40,599 nt of DNA from Gemmatimonadota bacterium. GTDB taxonomy: Bacteria > Gemmatimonadota > Gemmatimonadetes > Longimicrobiales > Gaopeijiaceae. Location of the stretch: assembly GCA_022822425.1 (NCBI GenBank), contig JAJEBS010000063.1, positions 1 to 40,599 of the forward strand. Reading direction: 5' to 3'. The translations under genes and the position numbers were made by a program. Below the pieces are notes generated by a model. It was not told the origin of the DNA and searched no databases. It worked only from the letters and a program-made list of their open reading frames with translations. Shown piece after piece: positions 25,215-32,664 of this stretch. Position 1 is the first letter of the stretch; every line of letters begins with the position of its first letter.

Positions 25215-25217
25215 CGG

Positions 25218-25352
25218 TCAGAACCGGAACCCCAGGTACCAGATGACCACCAGCACCGCCACCAGCAGCGCGATGAGCTTCGTGGGGGGCTTGCCCCGCT
25301 TGGCGTCGATCCAGTCCTTCTTGCGGTTACGACGTACGCGAATGAGCGACAT
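25218..25352 (-). CDS. 44-residue single-pass membrane protein, unknown function
   Basis: A very short gene starting MSLIRVRRNRKKDWIDAKRG. About 20 strongly basic residues precede one hydrophobic helix (LIALLVAVLVVIWYLGF) and the protein ends two residues later. Support for coding: AGAGGA about 9 bases before the ATG, a 26-base overlap with the 3' end of the oxidoreductase gene, a 3-base gap to lpxB, and a clean basic-then-hydrophobic design. Orientation would place the basic N-terminus in the cytosol (positive-inside rule). I recognise no family. Its place inside the lipid A genes suggests an accessory or regulator of a membrane-bound step. Confidence 0.7.
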   Translation of the reverse strand: MSLIRVRRNRKKDWIDAKRGKPPTKLIALLVAVLVVIWYLGFRF

Positions 25353-26364
25353 GATCCAGAATCCTCTTCTCGATGCACAGGGTGATCTCCAGAGCCGCCC
25401 GGCCCTCATCACCGGAGACGACGGGGTCGGAGCGCCCGAGCGCCGAATCCCGGAAACCCTCAAGCTCGACGCGCAGCGGTTCTTCGGGGAAACCCTCGAA
25501 GGGAATGCGCTCGACGATGTCCTCCAGCCCCGGAGCCGCCCCCGGGTCCGGTCCCGCCCTCCCCTCTTCCACGCTGGCTTCCCGGGCGTCTTCAAGCAAG
25601 GCGGGCAGGTCTCGCCGGAGCCGCAGGAACTCACCCCTCCCGCGCGCGAGATCGACGCGCAGGTATCCCGACCGCTGGAAGACGCGCAGCATGCGTTGCC
25701 CTTCGCTCGACACCCGACTCGCGGTCAGGTTGGCCACCGCCCCGTTGCGGAAGGTGAGGCGCGCGTTGGCAATGTCCACCGAGGGGGTCAGCACCGGGAT
25801 GCCCGCGGCGGCGATGTCCGCCAGCGGCGCCTTCACCAGCATGCGCACCAGGTCGACGTCGTGAATCATCAGGTCGAGCACGACGGCCACGTCCGTGCCC
25901 CGGGGGCGAAAGGGCGCGAGGCGCTGCGATTCGATGAAGAGCGGAGCGTCGATGTACGGAGCCGCCGCCCGGAGCGCGCCGTTGAACCGCTCCACATGCC
26001 CGGTCTGCACCACGCAGCCCGCCCGGCGGGCCGCGGCCAGGATGCGATCGGCGGCTTCGAGCGAAGGCGCGATGGGCTTCTCGATCAGAAGGTGAACACC
26101 GCGTCCGGCCGCCGCGAGCGCCACCTCTTCGTGGGAGGACGTGGGCACCGCCACCACCAGCGCGTCTACCTCCGACAACAGCTCCCGCAGACTGCGGGCC
26201 GGCTCAAGCTCGAGCTCCCTTGACACGAACGCGGCCCGGCGTGCGTCCACATCGAAGAATCCCGCCATCCGGACTTCGGGCAGATCGCGCAGAATCCGCG
26301 CGTGATGGAAGCCCAGGCTCCCGACGCCGGCCACCCCCATGCGGATCGGGGTGGGACGGCTCAT
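25327..26364 (-). CDS. Gfo/Idh/MocA-family oxidoreductase in the lipid A cluster (GnnA-like position)
   Basis: A 345-residue NAD(P)-dependent sugar oxidoreductase. Residues 8-20 are a Rossmann loop (MGVAGVGSLGFHH, G13-G15-G18), EKP at 95-97 is the family's catalytic lysine motif, and HDVDL with His168 is in the substrate domain. It lies between lpxA (ATGA overlap) and lpxB. In Acidithiobacillus ferrooxidans, as I recall, gnnA of this family and the aminotransferase gnnB occupy that place and convert UDP-GlcNAc into a 3-amino sugar, giving amide-linked 3-acyl chains on lipid A. Here no aminotransferase accompanies it, so a GnnA role is inferred from position only. An alternative is a different nucleotide-sugar oxidation. 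Confidence 0.85.
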   Translation of the reverse strand: MSRPTPIRMGVAGVGSLGFHHARILRDLPEVRMAGFFDVDARRAAFVSRELELEPARSLRELLSEVDALVVAVPTSSHEEVALAAAGRGVHLLIEKPIAPSLEAADRILAAARRAGCVVQTGHVERFNGALRAAAPYIDAPLFIESQRLAPFRPRGTDVAVVLDLMIHDVDLVRMLVKAPLADIAAAGIPVLTPSVDIANARLTFRNGAVANLTASRVSSEGQRMLRVFQRSGYLRVDLARGRGEFLRLRRDLPALLEDAREASVEEGRAGPDPGAAPGLEDIVERIPFEGFPEEPLRVELEGFRDSALGRSDPVVSGDEGRAALEITLCIEKRILDHVAHSRTS

Positions 26365-27173
26365 CCGAGGGTTATGCCGCGTGCGCTGTTGCGGATGAAG
26401 TCGAGAAGGTGGCGAACTTCCGGAATCTGCTCGACGCCGGTTTCGACGCGGTCCATGGCCTGCGACACGTTCAGCCCGGACTGGAACAGGATGCGGTATG
26501 CCTGCCTGAGATGCCGGCGGGTAGCCGCCGGAAACCCGCGCCTCTCCAGTCCGACCGTGTTGAGCCCGTACAGTCTTGGACGTCCTCCTGCGGCCCGGCA
26601 GTAGGGCGGAACGTCCTTCGAGACGCGTGCGCCGCCGCCAACGAAGACATGCGCGCCGATGCGCACGTACTGGTGGATGCCCACCAGCCCTCCGATGATG
26701 ACCCAGTCCTCGATGGTAACGTGGCCGGCCATGTTGACCGAGTTGGACAGTACGACATGGTTTCCCAGCCGGCAGTCGTGCGCCACGTGGACATAGGCCA
26801 TGAGGAGACAGTCGCTCCCCACCACCGTGCGCCCGGACGCGGCCGAGCCCCGATTGAGGGTCGCGTATTCGCGGACGACGGTACGGTCGCCGACGATCAG
26901 CTCGGAGCGCTCGCCCTTGTACTTGAGGTCCTGCGGATCGGTGCCCAGCACCGCGCCCTGACCAAGACGGCACCCCTCGCCCAGGGAGGTATCCCGCTCG
27001 ATGAGCACGTGCGGGCCGATTCGGGTTCTGGGGCCTACGCGCACGCCCGGCCCGATGATCGCCCAGGGCCCTACGACCACCTCCGCTCCGAGCACGGCTC
27101 CGTCGTCCACGATCGCCGTCGGATGGACGTCGGGCTGAACGGTCCGCGAAGGTTCGAGCAGCGAATCACCCAT
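26361..27173 (-). CDS. lpxA: UDP-N-acetylglucosamine O-acyltransferase
   Basis: LpxA places the first 3-hydroxyacyl chain on UDP-GlcNAc (or on a 3-amino variant) in lipid A synthesis. The 270-residue protein is a left-handed beta-helix of hexapeptide repeats (IVDDGAVLGAEVVVGPWAI and later turns). It has the catalytic His132 in YVHVAHDCRLGN (E. coli His125), the GIHQYVRIGAHVFVGGGARV block, and a helical C-terminal domain beginning LNTVGLERRGFPAATRRHL. The ATG immediately follows the lpxC-fabZ stop with no gap. Whether it acylates an oxygen or a nitrogen cannot be told by eye and matters for the neighbouring oxidoreductase. Confidence 0.96.
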   Translation of the reverse strand: MGDSLLEPSRTVQPDVHPTAIVDDGAVLGAEVVVGPWAIIGPGVRVGPRTRIGPHVLIERDTSLGEGCRLGQGAVLGTDPQDLKYKGERSELIVGDRTVVREYATLNRGSAASGRTVVGSDCLLMAYVHVAHDCRLGNHVVLSNSVNMAGHVTIEDWVIIGGLVGIHQYVRIGAHVFVGGGARVSKDVPPYCRAAGGRPRLYGLNTVGLERRGFPAATRRHLRQAYRILFQSGLNVSQAMDRVETGVEQIPEVRHLLDFIRNSARGITLG

Positions 27174-28457
27174 TCAGTCCACGACCCTCGCCATGAATTC
27201 GGCCTCCGCGGCCAGCACCCCGTCCACGTATCCTTCGCCTCTCATCTTGCAGGTTCCGCGCCGGAAGCGCAGAAGCTCCACCTCGCACACCAGCTGGTCG
27301 CCGGGCACCACCGGCCGCCGGAAGCGTGCCTTCTGTATCGACATCAGATAGACCTGCTTGTCGCGCGGGTTGCCCACGGAATCGATGAGCAGAAGTCCGC
27401 CGATCTGGGCCATCGCCTCCACGATGAGCACGCCGGGCATGATGGCCCGTCCGGGAAAGTGTCCCTGGAAGAAGGGTTCGTTGATGGTGACGTTCTTGAT
27501 GCCCGTGATGTGGCGCCCGCCTTCGACAGCGGCGATGCGATCCACGAGCAGCATCGGATAGCGGTGCGGCAGGTAGCTCCGAATCCGCTCGACGTCGAAC
27601 GCGGGCGCGGCAGGCGCGCGGTCAAGCCGCTCCGCGAGGAGTCGTCCGAGTTCGATGTTTCCGTTGTGACTCGGTCGCTCCACCACCAGATGACCCCGCA
27701 GCCGGCGGCCCAGCAGCGTCAGATCGCCCAGTACGTCCCCGATCTTGTGACGCAGGTATTCGTCGGGGAACCGCAGTCCGTCGTTGGCGACGCCTTCGTC
27801 GTCCAGAACGATGGTGTTGGCCGGCGAAGCCCCCCGGGCGAGGCCGCGCGCATGCAGTTCCTCCGCGTCGGCGAGGAAACCGAAGGTGCGCGCCGGAGCG
27901 ATGTCGGCTCGGAAACCGGTGCCGAAGCCGTCGAATGATCCGGTCTGGCGCCCGATCGCGGGGTGTTCGAAGTCGATGGTCGCCGTGATGCGGAATCCCG
28001 GGCCGGGCGCAAGGATGTACGATTCGCCCCCGGCAGCGCGCAGCACGACGGGCTCATCGAACTCGGCCACCCGCGCGGGCGCGTCCTGTTCCGCCACTCC
28101 CGCCGCCTCCAGAGCATCCAGAAAGTCCAGGAAGCTCCCGTCCCGAATGGGGATCTCGGGTCCGGAGACGTCCACCCGTACGTTGGAAATCCCGCGGGCG
28201 CCCAACGCCGCCATGAGGTGCTCCACAGTGCGAACCCGGGCTTCCCCGCGGCCGATGCTCGTTCCGAGCTCGGTGTCCACGACGTGATCCAGGGTGGCGG
28301 GAATCTCGGGTTTGCCGGGCAGGTCGATCCGCCGGAAGACGATGCCGGCGCCGGGTCCGGCGGGATGGAACGACACGGCCGCGGGCTCCCCCAGATGAAT
28401 GCCGATGCCCTCCAGGCTCACCTCCCGGCCGATCGTGCGCTGGCGGTTCCCGTTCAT
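27174..28457 (-). CDS. lpxC-fabZ: Bifunctional LpxC deacetylase / FabZ dehydratase fusion
   Basis: Residues 1-275 are LpxC, the zinc deacetylase that commits UDP-acyl-GlcNAc to lipid [10 protein letters not shown] provides Glu79 and zinc ligand His80, and [12 protein letters not shown] provides His237, Lys238 and Asp241. SHNGN provides His264. Residues about 285-427 are FabZ, the 3-hydroxyacyl-ACP dehydratase: [13 protein letters not shown] (296-308), [13 protein letters not shown] with His333 and VEAMAQ with Glu347. Both active sites look intact. This fusion is typical of FCB-group bacteria and couples control of lipid A commitment to the 3-hydroxyacyl-ACP pool used by both pathways. The ATG overlaps the lpxD stop (ATGA). 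Confidence 0.96.
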   Translation of the reverse strand: MNGNRQRTIGREVSLEGIGIHLGEPAAVSFHPAGPGAGIVFRRIDLPGKPEIPATLDHVVDTELGTSIGRGEARVRTVEHLMAALGARGISNVRVDVSGPEIPIRDGSFLDFLDALEAAGVAEQDAPARVAEFDEPVVLRAAGGESYILAPGPGFRITATIDFEHPAIGRQTGSFDGFGTGFRADIAPARTFGFLADAEELHARGLARGASPANTIVLDDEGVANDGLRFPDEYLRHKIGDVLGDLTLLGRRLRGHLVVERPSHNGNIELGRLLAERLDRAPAAPAFDVERIRSYLPHRYPMLLVDRIAAVEGGRHITGIKNVTINEPFFQGHFPGRAIMPGVLIVEAMAQIGGLLLIDSVGNPRDKQVYLMSIQKARFRRPVVPGDQLVCEVELLRFRRGTCKMRGEGYVDGVLAAEAEFMARVVD

Positions 28458-29515
28458 GGACGCTCCTCCTGCCCGGTCATGACTCGTCCTTCCCTCTCCA
28501 GCGCGGACAGGCGGTCCTCCAGCTCCTTTACACGCTCCCTCAGCGCCGGAAGCCTGCGCATCGCCGCCATGGACTTCCAGAACTCCGCGCGGGGACGCCC
28601 GGGGAACCCGACCACGCTGGTCCCGGCGGGGACATCCCTGATCACTCCGGTCTGCACGGCCACCCGTGCCCCGTCGCCGATCTCCAGGTGCCCGGTCGCG
28701 CCCGACTGACCCGCCATCACCACGCCCTTGCCGAGCGTCGTGGAGCCGGAGATGCCCACCTGGGCGATCAGGAGCGAGTGGTCGCCCACGTTCACGTTGT
28801 GGGCGACATGGACCAGATTGTCGGTCTTGGTGCCCGCGCCGATCACGGTGTCCCCGATGGATCCCCGGTCGACGCAACAGTGGGCGCCCATCTCCACGTC
28901 GTCACCGATGAGGCAGCCGCCCACCTGGCGGATCTTCTCGTGGGCGCCCTTGCGCATCACGAAGCCGAAGCCGTCCGAGCCCACGACGGTCCCGGCATGG
29001 AGGACGACGCGCCGACCCAGCCGGGTTCCCGGATAGAGAACGACATGCGGGTGCAGCCGCGAGCCGGCGCCGATGCGCGATCCCGCGCCCACCGATACGT
29101 GGGCGCCTATGTGCGCGCGGTCGCCGACTTCGACGTCCTCCTCCAGCACCGCGTAGGCATCGATGCGCACGTCCCGGCCGAGCCTGGCGCCCTTGCCCAG
29201 AACGGCCGTGGGATGGATCCCCGGAAGCGCCTCCTCCGGGGGATGGAGCCGATTCAGCAACTGCGCCAGGGCGAGGCGCGGCCGGCCCGCGATCAACAGG
29301 TTCGGCACACGGTCGCGCACGAAAGCGGAAAGGCTCTCCGACACCAGCAGAGCCTCGGCCGAGGACGAGTCCAGGTGCTTGAGGTAGCGCCGGTCGCCGA
29401 GAAAACCCAGCCTGCCGCGCCCGGCCTGATCCACCGGCACGACTCGATCGAAGGTCCAGCCGGACCGCCCTTCCAGGCGCGCGCCGGTGAGAGCGGCGGC
29501 TCCTGCAAGGTCCAT
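28454..29515 (-). CDS. lpxD: UDP-3-O-(3-hydroxyacyl)glucosamine N-acyltransferase
   Basis: LpxD adds the second hydroxyacyl chain, on the 2-amine. The 353-residue protein has the uridine-binding N-terminal domain (VVPVDQAGRGRLGFLGDRRY) and a left-handed beta-helix. The catalytic His239 in LVHVAHNVNVGD has the same number as E. coli LpxD with this start. A C-terminal helix follows (FWKSMAAMRRLPALRERV and a short coiled coil). The ATG at 29515 is chosen because the family starts at this point. An upstream GTG at 29575 that overlaps the ompH stop (GTGA) would add 20 Ser/Ala/Thr-rich residues and cannot be excluded, since neither start has a strong ribosome site. Confidence 0.95.
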   Translation of the reverse strand: MDLAGAAALTGARLEGRSGWTFDRVVPVDQAGRGRLGFLGDRRYLKHLDSSSAEALLVSESLSAFVRDRVPNLLIAGRPRLALAQLLNRLHPPEEALPGIHPTAVLGKGARLGRDVRIDAYAVLEEDVEVGDRAHIGAHVSVGAGSRIGAGSRLHPHVVLYPGTRLGRRVVLHAGTVVGSDGFGFVMRKGAHEKIRQVGGCLIGDDVEMGAHCCVDRGSIGDTVIGAGTKTDNLVHVAHNVNVGDHSLLIAQVGISGSTTLGKGVVMAGQSGATGHLEIGDGARVAVQTGVIRDVPAGTSVVGFPGRPRAEFWKSMAAMRRLPALRERVKELEDRLSALEREGRVMTGQEERP

Positions 29516-29571
29516 GGTCGTGTCCTGTCCTGCCGCGCTCGTGGCGGGCGCCGTCGACGACGACGGCGGGC

Positions 29572-30105
29572 TCACCGGCCGCCGGTGGGCGAATTCTGCA
29601 TGAGTCGGTCGATGACCTGCTGGGTCAGGTTGAGTTCGGGATCCGCGGAGACGATCGCCTGGCCGGAAAGGTCGAAGATGATGGCGTACCCGCCCTCCGT
29701 CCGGATCTGGTCAATCGCTTCGGTCACCTGATCCATGATGGGCTGCACCAGTTCCGCCTGTCGCCCGGCGGCCTCCCCCTCCAGCTCCGCGGCCCGCTGG
29801 TTGTACTCTTCCTGCTTCGCCTGGATGCTCTGGGTCTGGGTGTCCCGGGCCTGCGGAGAAAGGGTGAGCTGCTGTTGCTCGAACTGCTGGATCATGGTCT
29901 GCAGTTCTTCCCCGATCTGATCCAGTTCCGCGCGGTAGCGAGCCATGTCGCGCTCGAACTGGTCCTGTGCCTCGGTAGCCCCCGGGGCCTGCGCGAGAAT
30001 CGCCTGCGAATCGATGTACCCCAGCCTCAGTGGCCCCTGGGCGGCCGCGTCATCGGCCGGCATGAAGAAGAAGCCAGCCGCGAGAACAACTGCTATTGCA
30101 CGCAT
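29572..30105 (-). CDS. ompH: OmpH/Skp-family periplasmic chaperone
   Basis: The family holds unfolded outer-membrane proteins in the periplasm on their way to BamA. The 177-residue product has a signal peptide (AIAVVLAAGFFFMPADDAAA, cleavage near AAAQ). The OmpH core starts with LRLGYIDSQAILAQAPG, and two long Gln/Glu-rich helices (about 50-120, with EEYNQRAAELEGEAAGRQ) form the tentacles. The protein returns to the beta core at GGYAIIFDLSGQAIVSADPELNLTQQV. The ATG at 30105 has GTGGAGG 8 bases upstream. It lies 132 bases after bamA and before lpxD, the classic bamA-skp-lpxD order. Confidence 0.93.
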   Translation of the reverse strand: MRAIAVVLAAGFFFMPADDAAAQGPLRLGYIDSQAILAQAPGATEAQDQFERDMARYRAELDQIGEELQTMIQQFEQQQLTLSPQARDTQTQSIQAKQEEYNQRAAELEGEAAGRQAELVQPIMDQVTEAIDQIRTEGGYAIIFDLSGQAIVSADPELNLTQQVIDRLMQNSPTGGR

Positions 30106-30237
30106 ATTCCGAGCCTCCACGAACGCGCGGTCATGATGGAATCGTCTCGTTTTTTCCGAAAACCAACAGCCTGAAAGGATGTCTGCAATGGTCGCGCAAC
30201 CGCAAGGCCCCCCCGGTCAGACGGATCGCTTCCCGGA

Positions 30238-32664
30238 TCAGAAGCCCGGTCCCATCCTGAAATGTAGCTGCCATCCCGGATTGGTCTTGTCGAACCCGTA
30301 TGCGTAATCGAGGCCCAGCGGCCCGAAGGGCGTGACCAGCTGAGCTCCGACGCCCGCCCCCCGGAACAGGCGCGTGGGCGTGAACTCGGCCGCGCTCACC
30401 CAGACGTTGCCCGCGTCGTAGAAGAACCCGAGCGAAAGGTTGTCGTTGAAGCGGATCGCGTACTCCACCGTCATCGACAGAAACGCATTCCCCAGCCTCT
30501 CGCCTTCCAGGATCCCCGATGCCGACCCGCGGTCGAAGAAGCCGGCCGGGGTGATGGTGGTCTCGTCATAGCCGCGCAGCCTTTCGCCGAACTGAACACC
30601 CCCCATCCAGTACCGGTCGAAGGGAAAGCGCTCCGCATCGCCGATGATCGCCCCGGCGCGGACGCTGAGCCCGAGGGTGGTCCGGATCGGACGAGCGCCG
30701 CTTCCAATCTGGCCCACGGGGGTGAACCAGGTGCCCTCGACTCCGTACTTGATGAAGTCGCCGTCCCCACCCAGAACGCCCCCGTTCATTTCCGCGGACA
30801 ACACCTGCCTCGATCCCTGGGTCGGGAAGAGATTGTGGTTGAGGGTCTGCCGCTGGAGGCTCACGGAGAGCGTACTCAGGATGCCGGGATCCCTTCCGAA
30901 CAGGGAGCGGTCGTCGGACCTCGAGAACAGCTCGTACTTGGTGCGCGAGAGCGAGTATCCCAGAAACAGTCTGGTGCGCAGAGAACCGGGCATCGGCAGC
31001 CCGAAGCGGAGAGAACCGCCCTGCAGGCGGCGCTGGCCGGTCGTGAACTGGAAGAACCGGTCACGCGTGTAGAACGCGGATATCGTGCCGCTTACGCGCG
31101 AGCGCCTGAGCGACGGGTCCGTGTAGGACAGGGTGAAGTTGTTGATGTAACGGCCGAAGTCCCAGCGTACGCTTCCGGCCTTGGCCTGCCCGAAGAGGTT
31201 GGGCTGGTCGTACCCCAGGAACCCGGAAAGGCCGTAGCCGCCACCCATCGCGGTGCCGAAGTTCACGGTGCCGGTCTGCCGCTCCGTGACCCGGTAGACG
31301 ATGTCCACGTTTCCGCTTCCGTCCTCGGCGGGCTGGAGACCGGGAAGCTCCATCGGGGTCTCGAAGTACCCGAGGGCGGAGACCGCCTGATAGCTCTGGA
31401 TCAGCCGCTCTTCGGAGTAGATGTCTCCGGGCAGCGTAAACAGCTGGTCGCGGATGACGCGTTCGTGGGTGTAGTCGTTGCCCTCCACCTCGACCCGGCG
31501 GATATACGCGGGGGGGCCTTCCTGAATGCGCCAGCCGACCATGAGGGTAGGGTCGCCGTCGCCGTTGGCCTCGTCGAACTCGTAGAACGGCTCGACGCTG
31601 GCCCCGAGGTATCCGTTGTTGCGGTAGAGTGTGCCCACCGCCGTCGCGGCCGCGTCGAAGGCGCTGGCGTCGAACACCGGGTCCTGGTCGTCATCGCCGC
31701 CGATCCCGAAGCTGCTGAGCAGTCCTCCCTCTTCAGGCTGATAGAACTGCTCGATCTGCTCGGTCGGGAAACGGCTGTTCCCCTCCACCACGAAGTCGCG
31801 CACCCGGTAGCGGGGCCCCTCCTCGACCGAGACCTCGAGCCGCGATTTCCCCGTTTCGGGGTCGATGATCAGGGTGTCTCCCAGAACCTCGAAGTCGAGA
31901 TACCCCTGCGAGCGGTACAACTCCGGCAGCCGGGCGAACAGATCCTCCTCGAGCGTGCTCTCCTGGTATGAGCCCTGACGGAACCACCAGAACGCTTCCG
32001 GCTTGGTGTCGACGGCGCCGCGAAGCTGGTCGGAGGCCAGATTTTCGTTGCCCTCGAACTCGACCTCGGCGATGGTGACGCGCTGGCCCTCGCTCACTTC
32101 AAGAGTCAGGCGCACGTGCCCCGGCTTGTCGGGAATCTCGTCCACCCGCTCGTCGATGCGAGCAAAGGGTATGCCGTCGTCGGCGAGTTCGTTGCGGATG
32201 AAGTCGCGCGCAATGGCGAGTTTCTGCGGCGAATAGGGCTCGCCGGTGCGGAGGTCGGCGGTGTCGCGGACGGATCCCTGGCTCAGCCGCTCCAGCCCCA
32301 CGATGGTCACCGCATCCATGATGTCCTGCTCTTCGACATCCAGAATCAGCAGCACCGGCTCGCCCTGGCCACCGGCGGCGCTGATGGTGAAGTCCCGGTA
32401 CTGGCCGGTGTTCCAGAGCGCCTTGAGCGCCGTCTGGATGTCGCGGAAGGAAATCGTGGTGCGCGGCTGCAGTGGGAGGTCGGCGAGAATCTCCTCGTCG
32501 GTCAGGCGAACGTTGCCTGCCACGGTGATGGAGTCGACGAAGGTGCCCGCGGCGGGATCCGCCTGCTGTGCCTTCAGCGATGCGGACGGGAGGCAGGCGG
32601 CGACGAGTATCGCCGTGAGCCTTCCAATGTGCACGGAAGCACGTGCGCCGGCGCGTTCGTTCAC
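30238..32664 (-). CDS. bamA: Outer membrane protein assembly factor BamA
   Basis: BamA is the central beta-barrel insertase of the outer membrane. The 808-residue protein has a signal peptide (LTAILVAACLPSASLKAQ). Five POTRA domains follow at about 43-112, 115-192, 195-283, 286-382 and 386-462, and a 16-strand-type barrel from about 465 to the end. The barrel's RGY (697-699, in ERLRGYDE) matches the conserved VRGF/Y loop-6 motif, and the chain ends HFRMGPGF with the terminal Phe typical of barrel proteins. POTRA4 carries an Asp/Gly-rich insert (about 311-335). The GTG start overlaps the clpC stop (GTGA), an unusual partner. A later GTG at 32634 is a possible alternative start. Confidence 0.94.
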   Translation of the reverse strand: MNERAGARASVHIGRLTAILVAACLPSASLKAQQADPAAGTFVDSITVAGNVRLTDEEILADLPLQPRTTISFRDIQTALKALWNTGQYRDFTISAAGGQGEPVLLILDVEEQDIMDAVTIVGLERLSQGSVRDTADLRTGEPYSPQKLAIARDFIRNELADDGIPFARIDERVDEIPDKPGHVRLTLEVSEGQRVTIAEVEFEGNENLASDQLRGAVDTKPEAFWWFRQGSYQESTLEEDLFARLPELYRSQGYLDFEVLGDTLIIDPETGKSRLEVSVEEGPRYRVRDFVVEGNSRFPTEQIEQFYQPEEGGLLSSFGIGGDDDQDPVFDASAFDAAATAVGTLYRNNGYLGASVEPFYEFDEANGDGDPTLMVGWRIQEGPPAYIRRVEVEGNDYTHERVIRDQLFTLPGDIYSEERLIQSYQAVSALGYFETPMELPGLQPAEDGSGNVDIVYRVTERQTGTVNFGTAMGGGYGLSGFLGYDQPNLFGQAKAGSVRWDFGRYINNFTLSYTDPSLRRSRVSGTISAFYTRDRFFQFTTGQRRLQGGSLRFGLPMPGSLRTRLFLGYSLSRTKYELFSRSDDRSLFGRDPGILSTLSVSLQRQTLNHNLFPTQGSRQVLSAEMNGGVLGGDGDFIKYGVEGTWFTPVGQIGSGARPIRTTLGLSVRAGAIIGDAERFPFDRYWMGGVQFGERLRGYDETTITPAGFFDRGSASGILEGERLGNAFLSMTVEYAIRFNDNLSLGFFYDAGNVWVSAAEFTPTRLFRGAGVGAQLVTPFGPLGLDYAYGFDKTNPGWQLHFRMGPGF

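Noticed and set aside
30106-30237. Possible promoter in the 132-base gap between bamA and ompH
   Set aside because: Only weak -35/-10 matches were found (for example TTGGTT with GATTCC). No hairpin beyond a weak AT stem. An internal promoter cannot be called.
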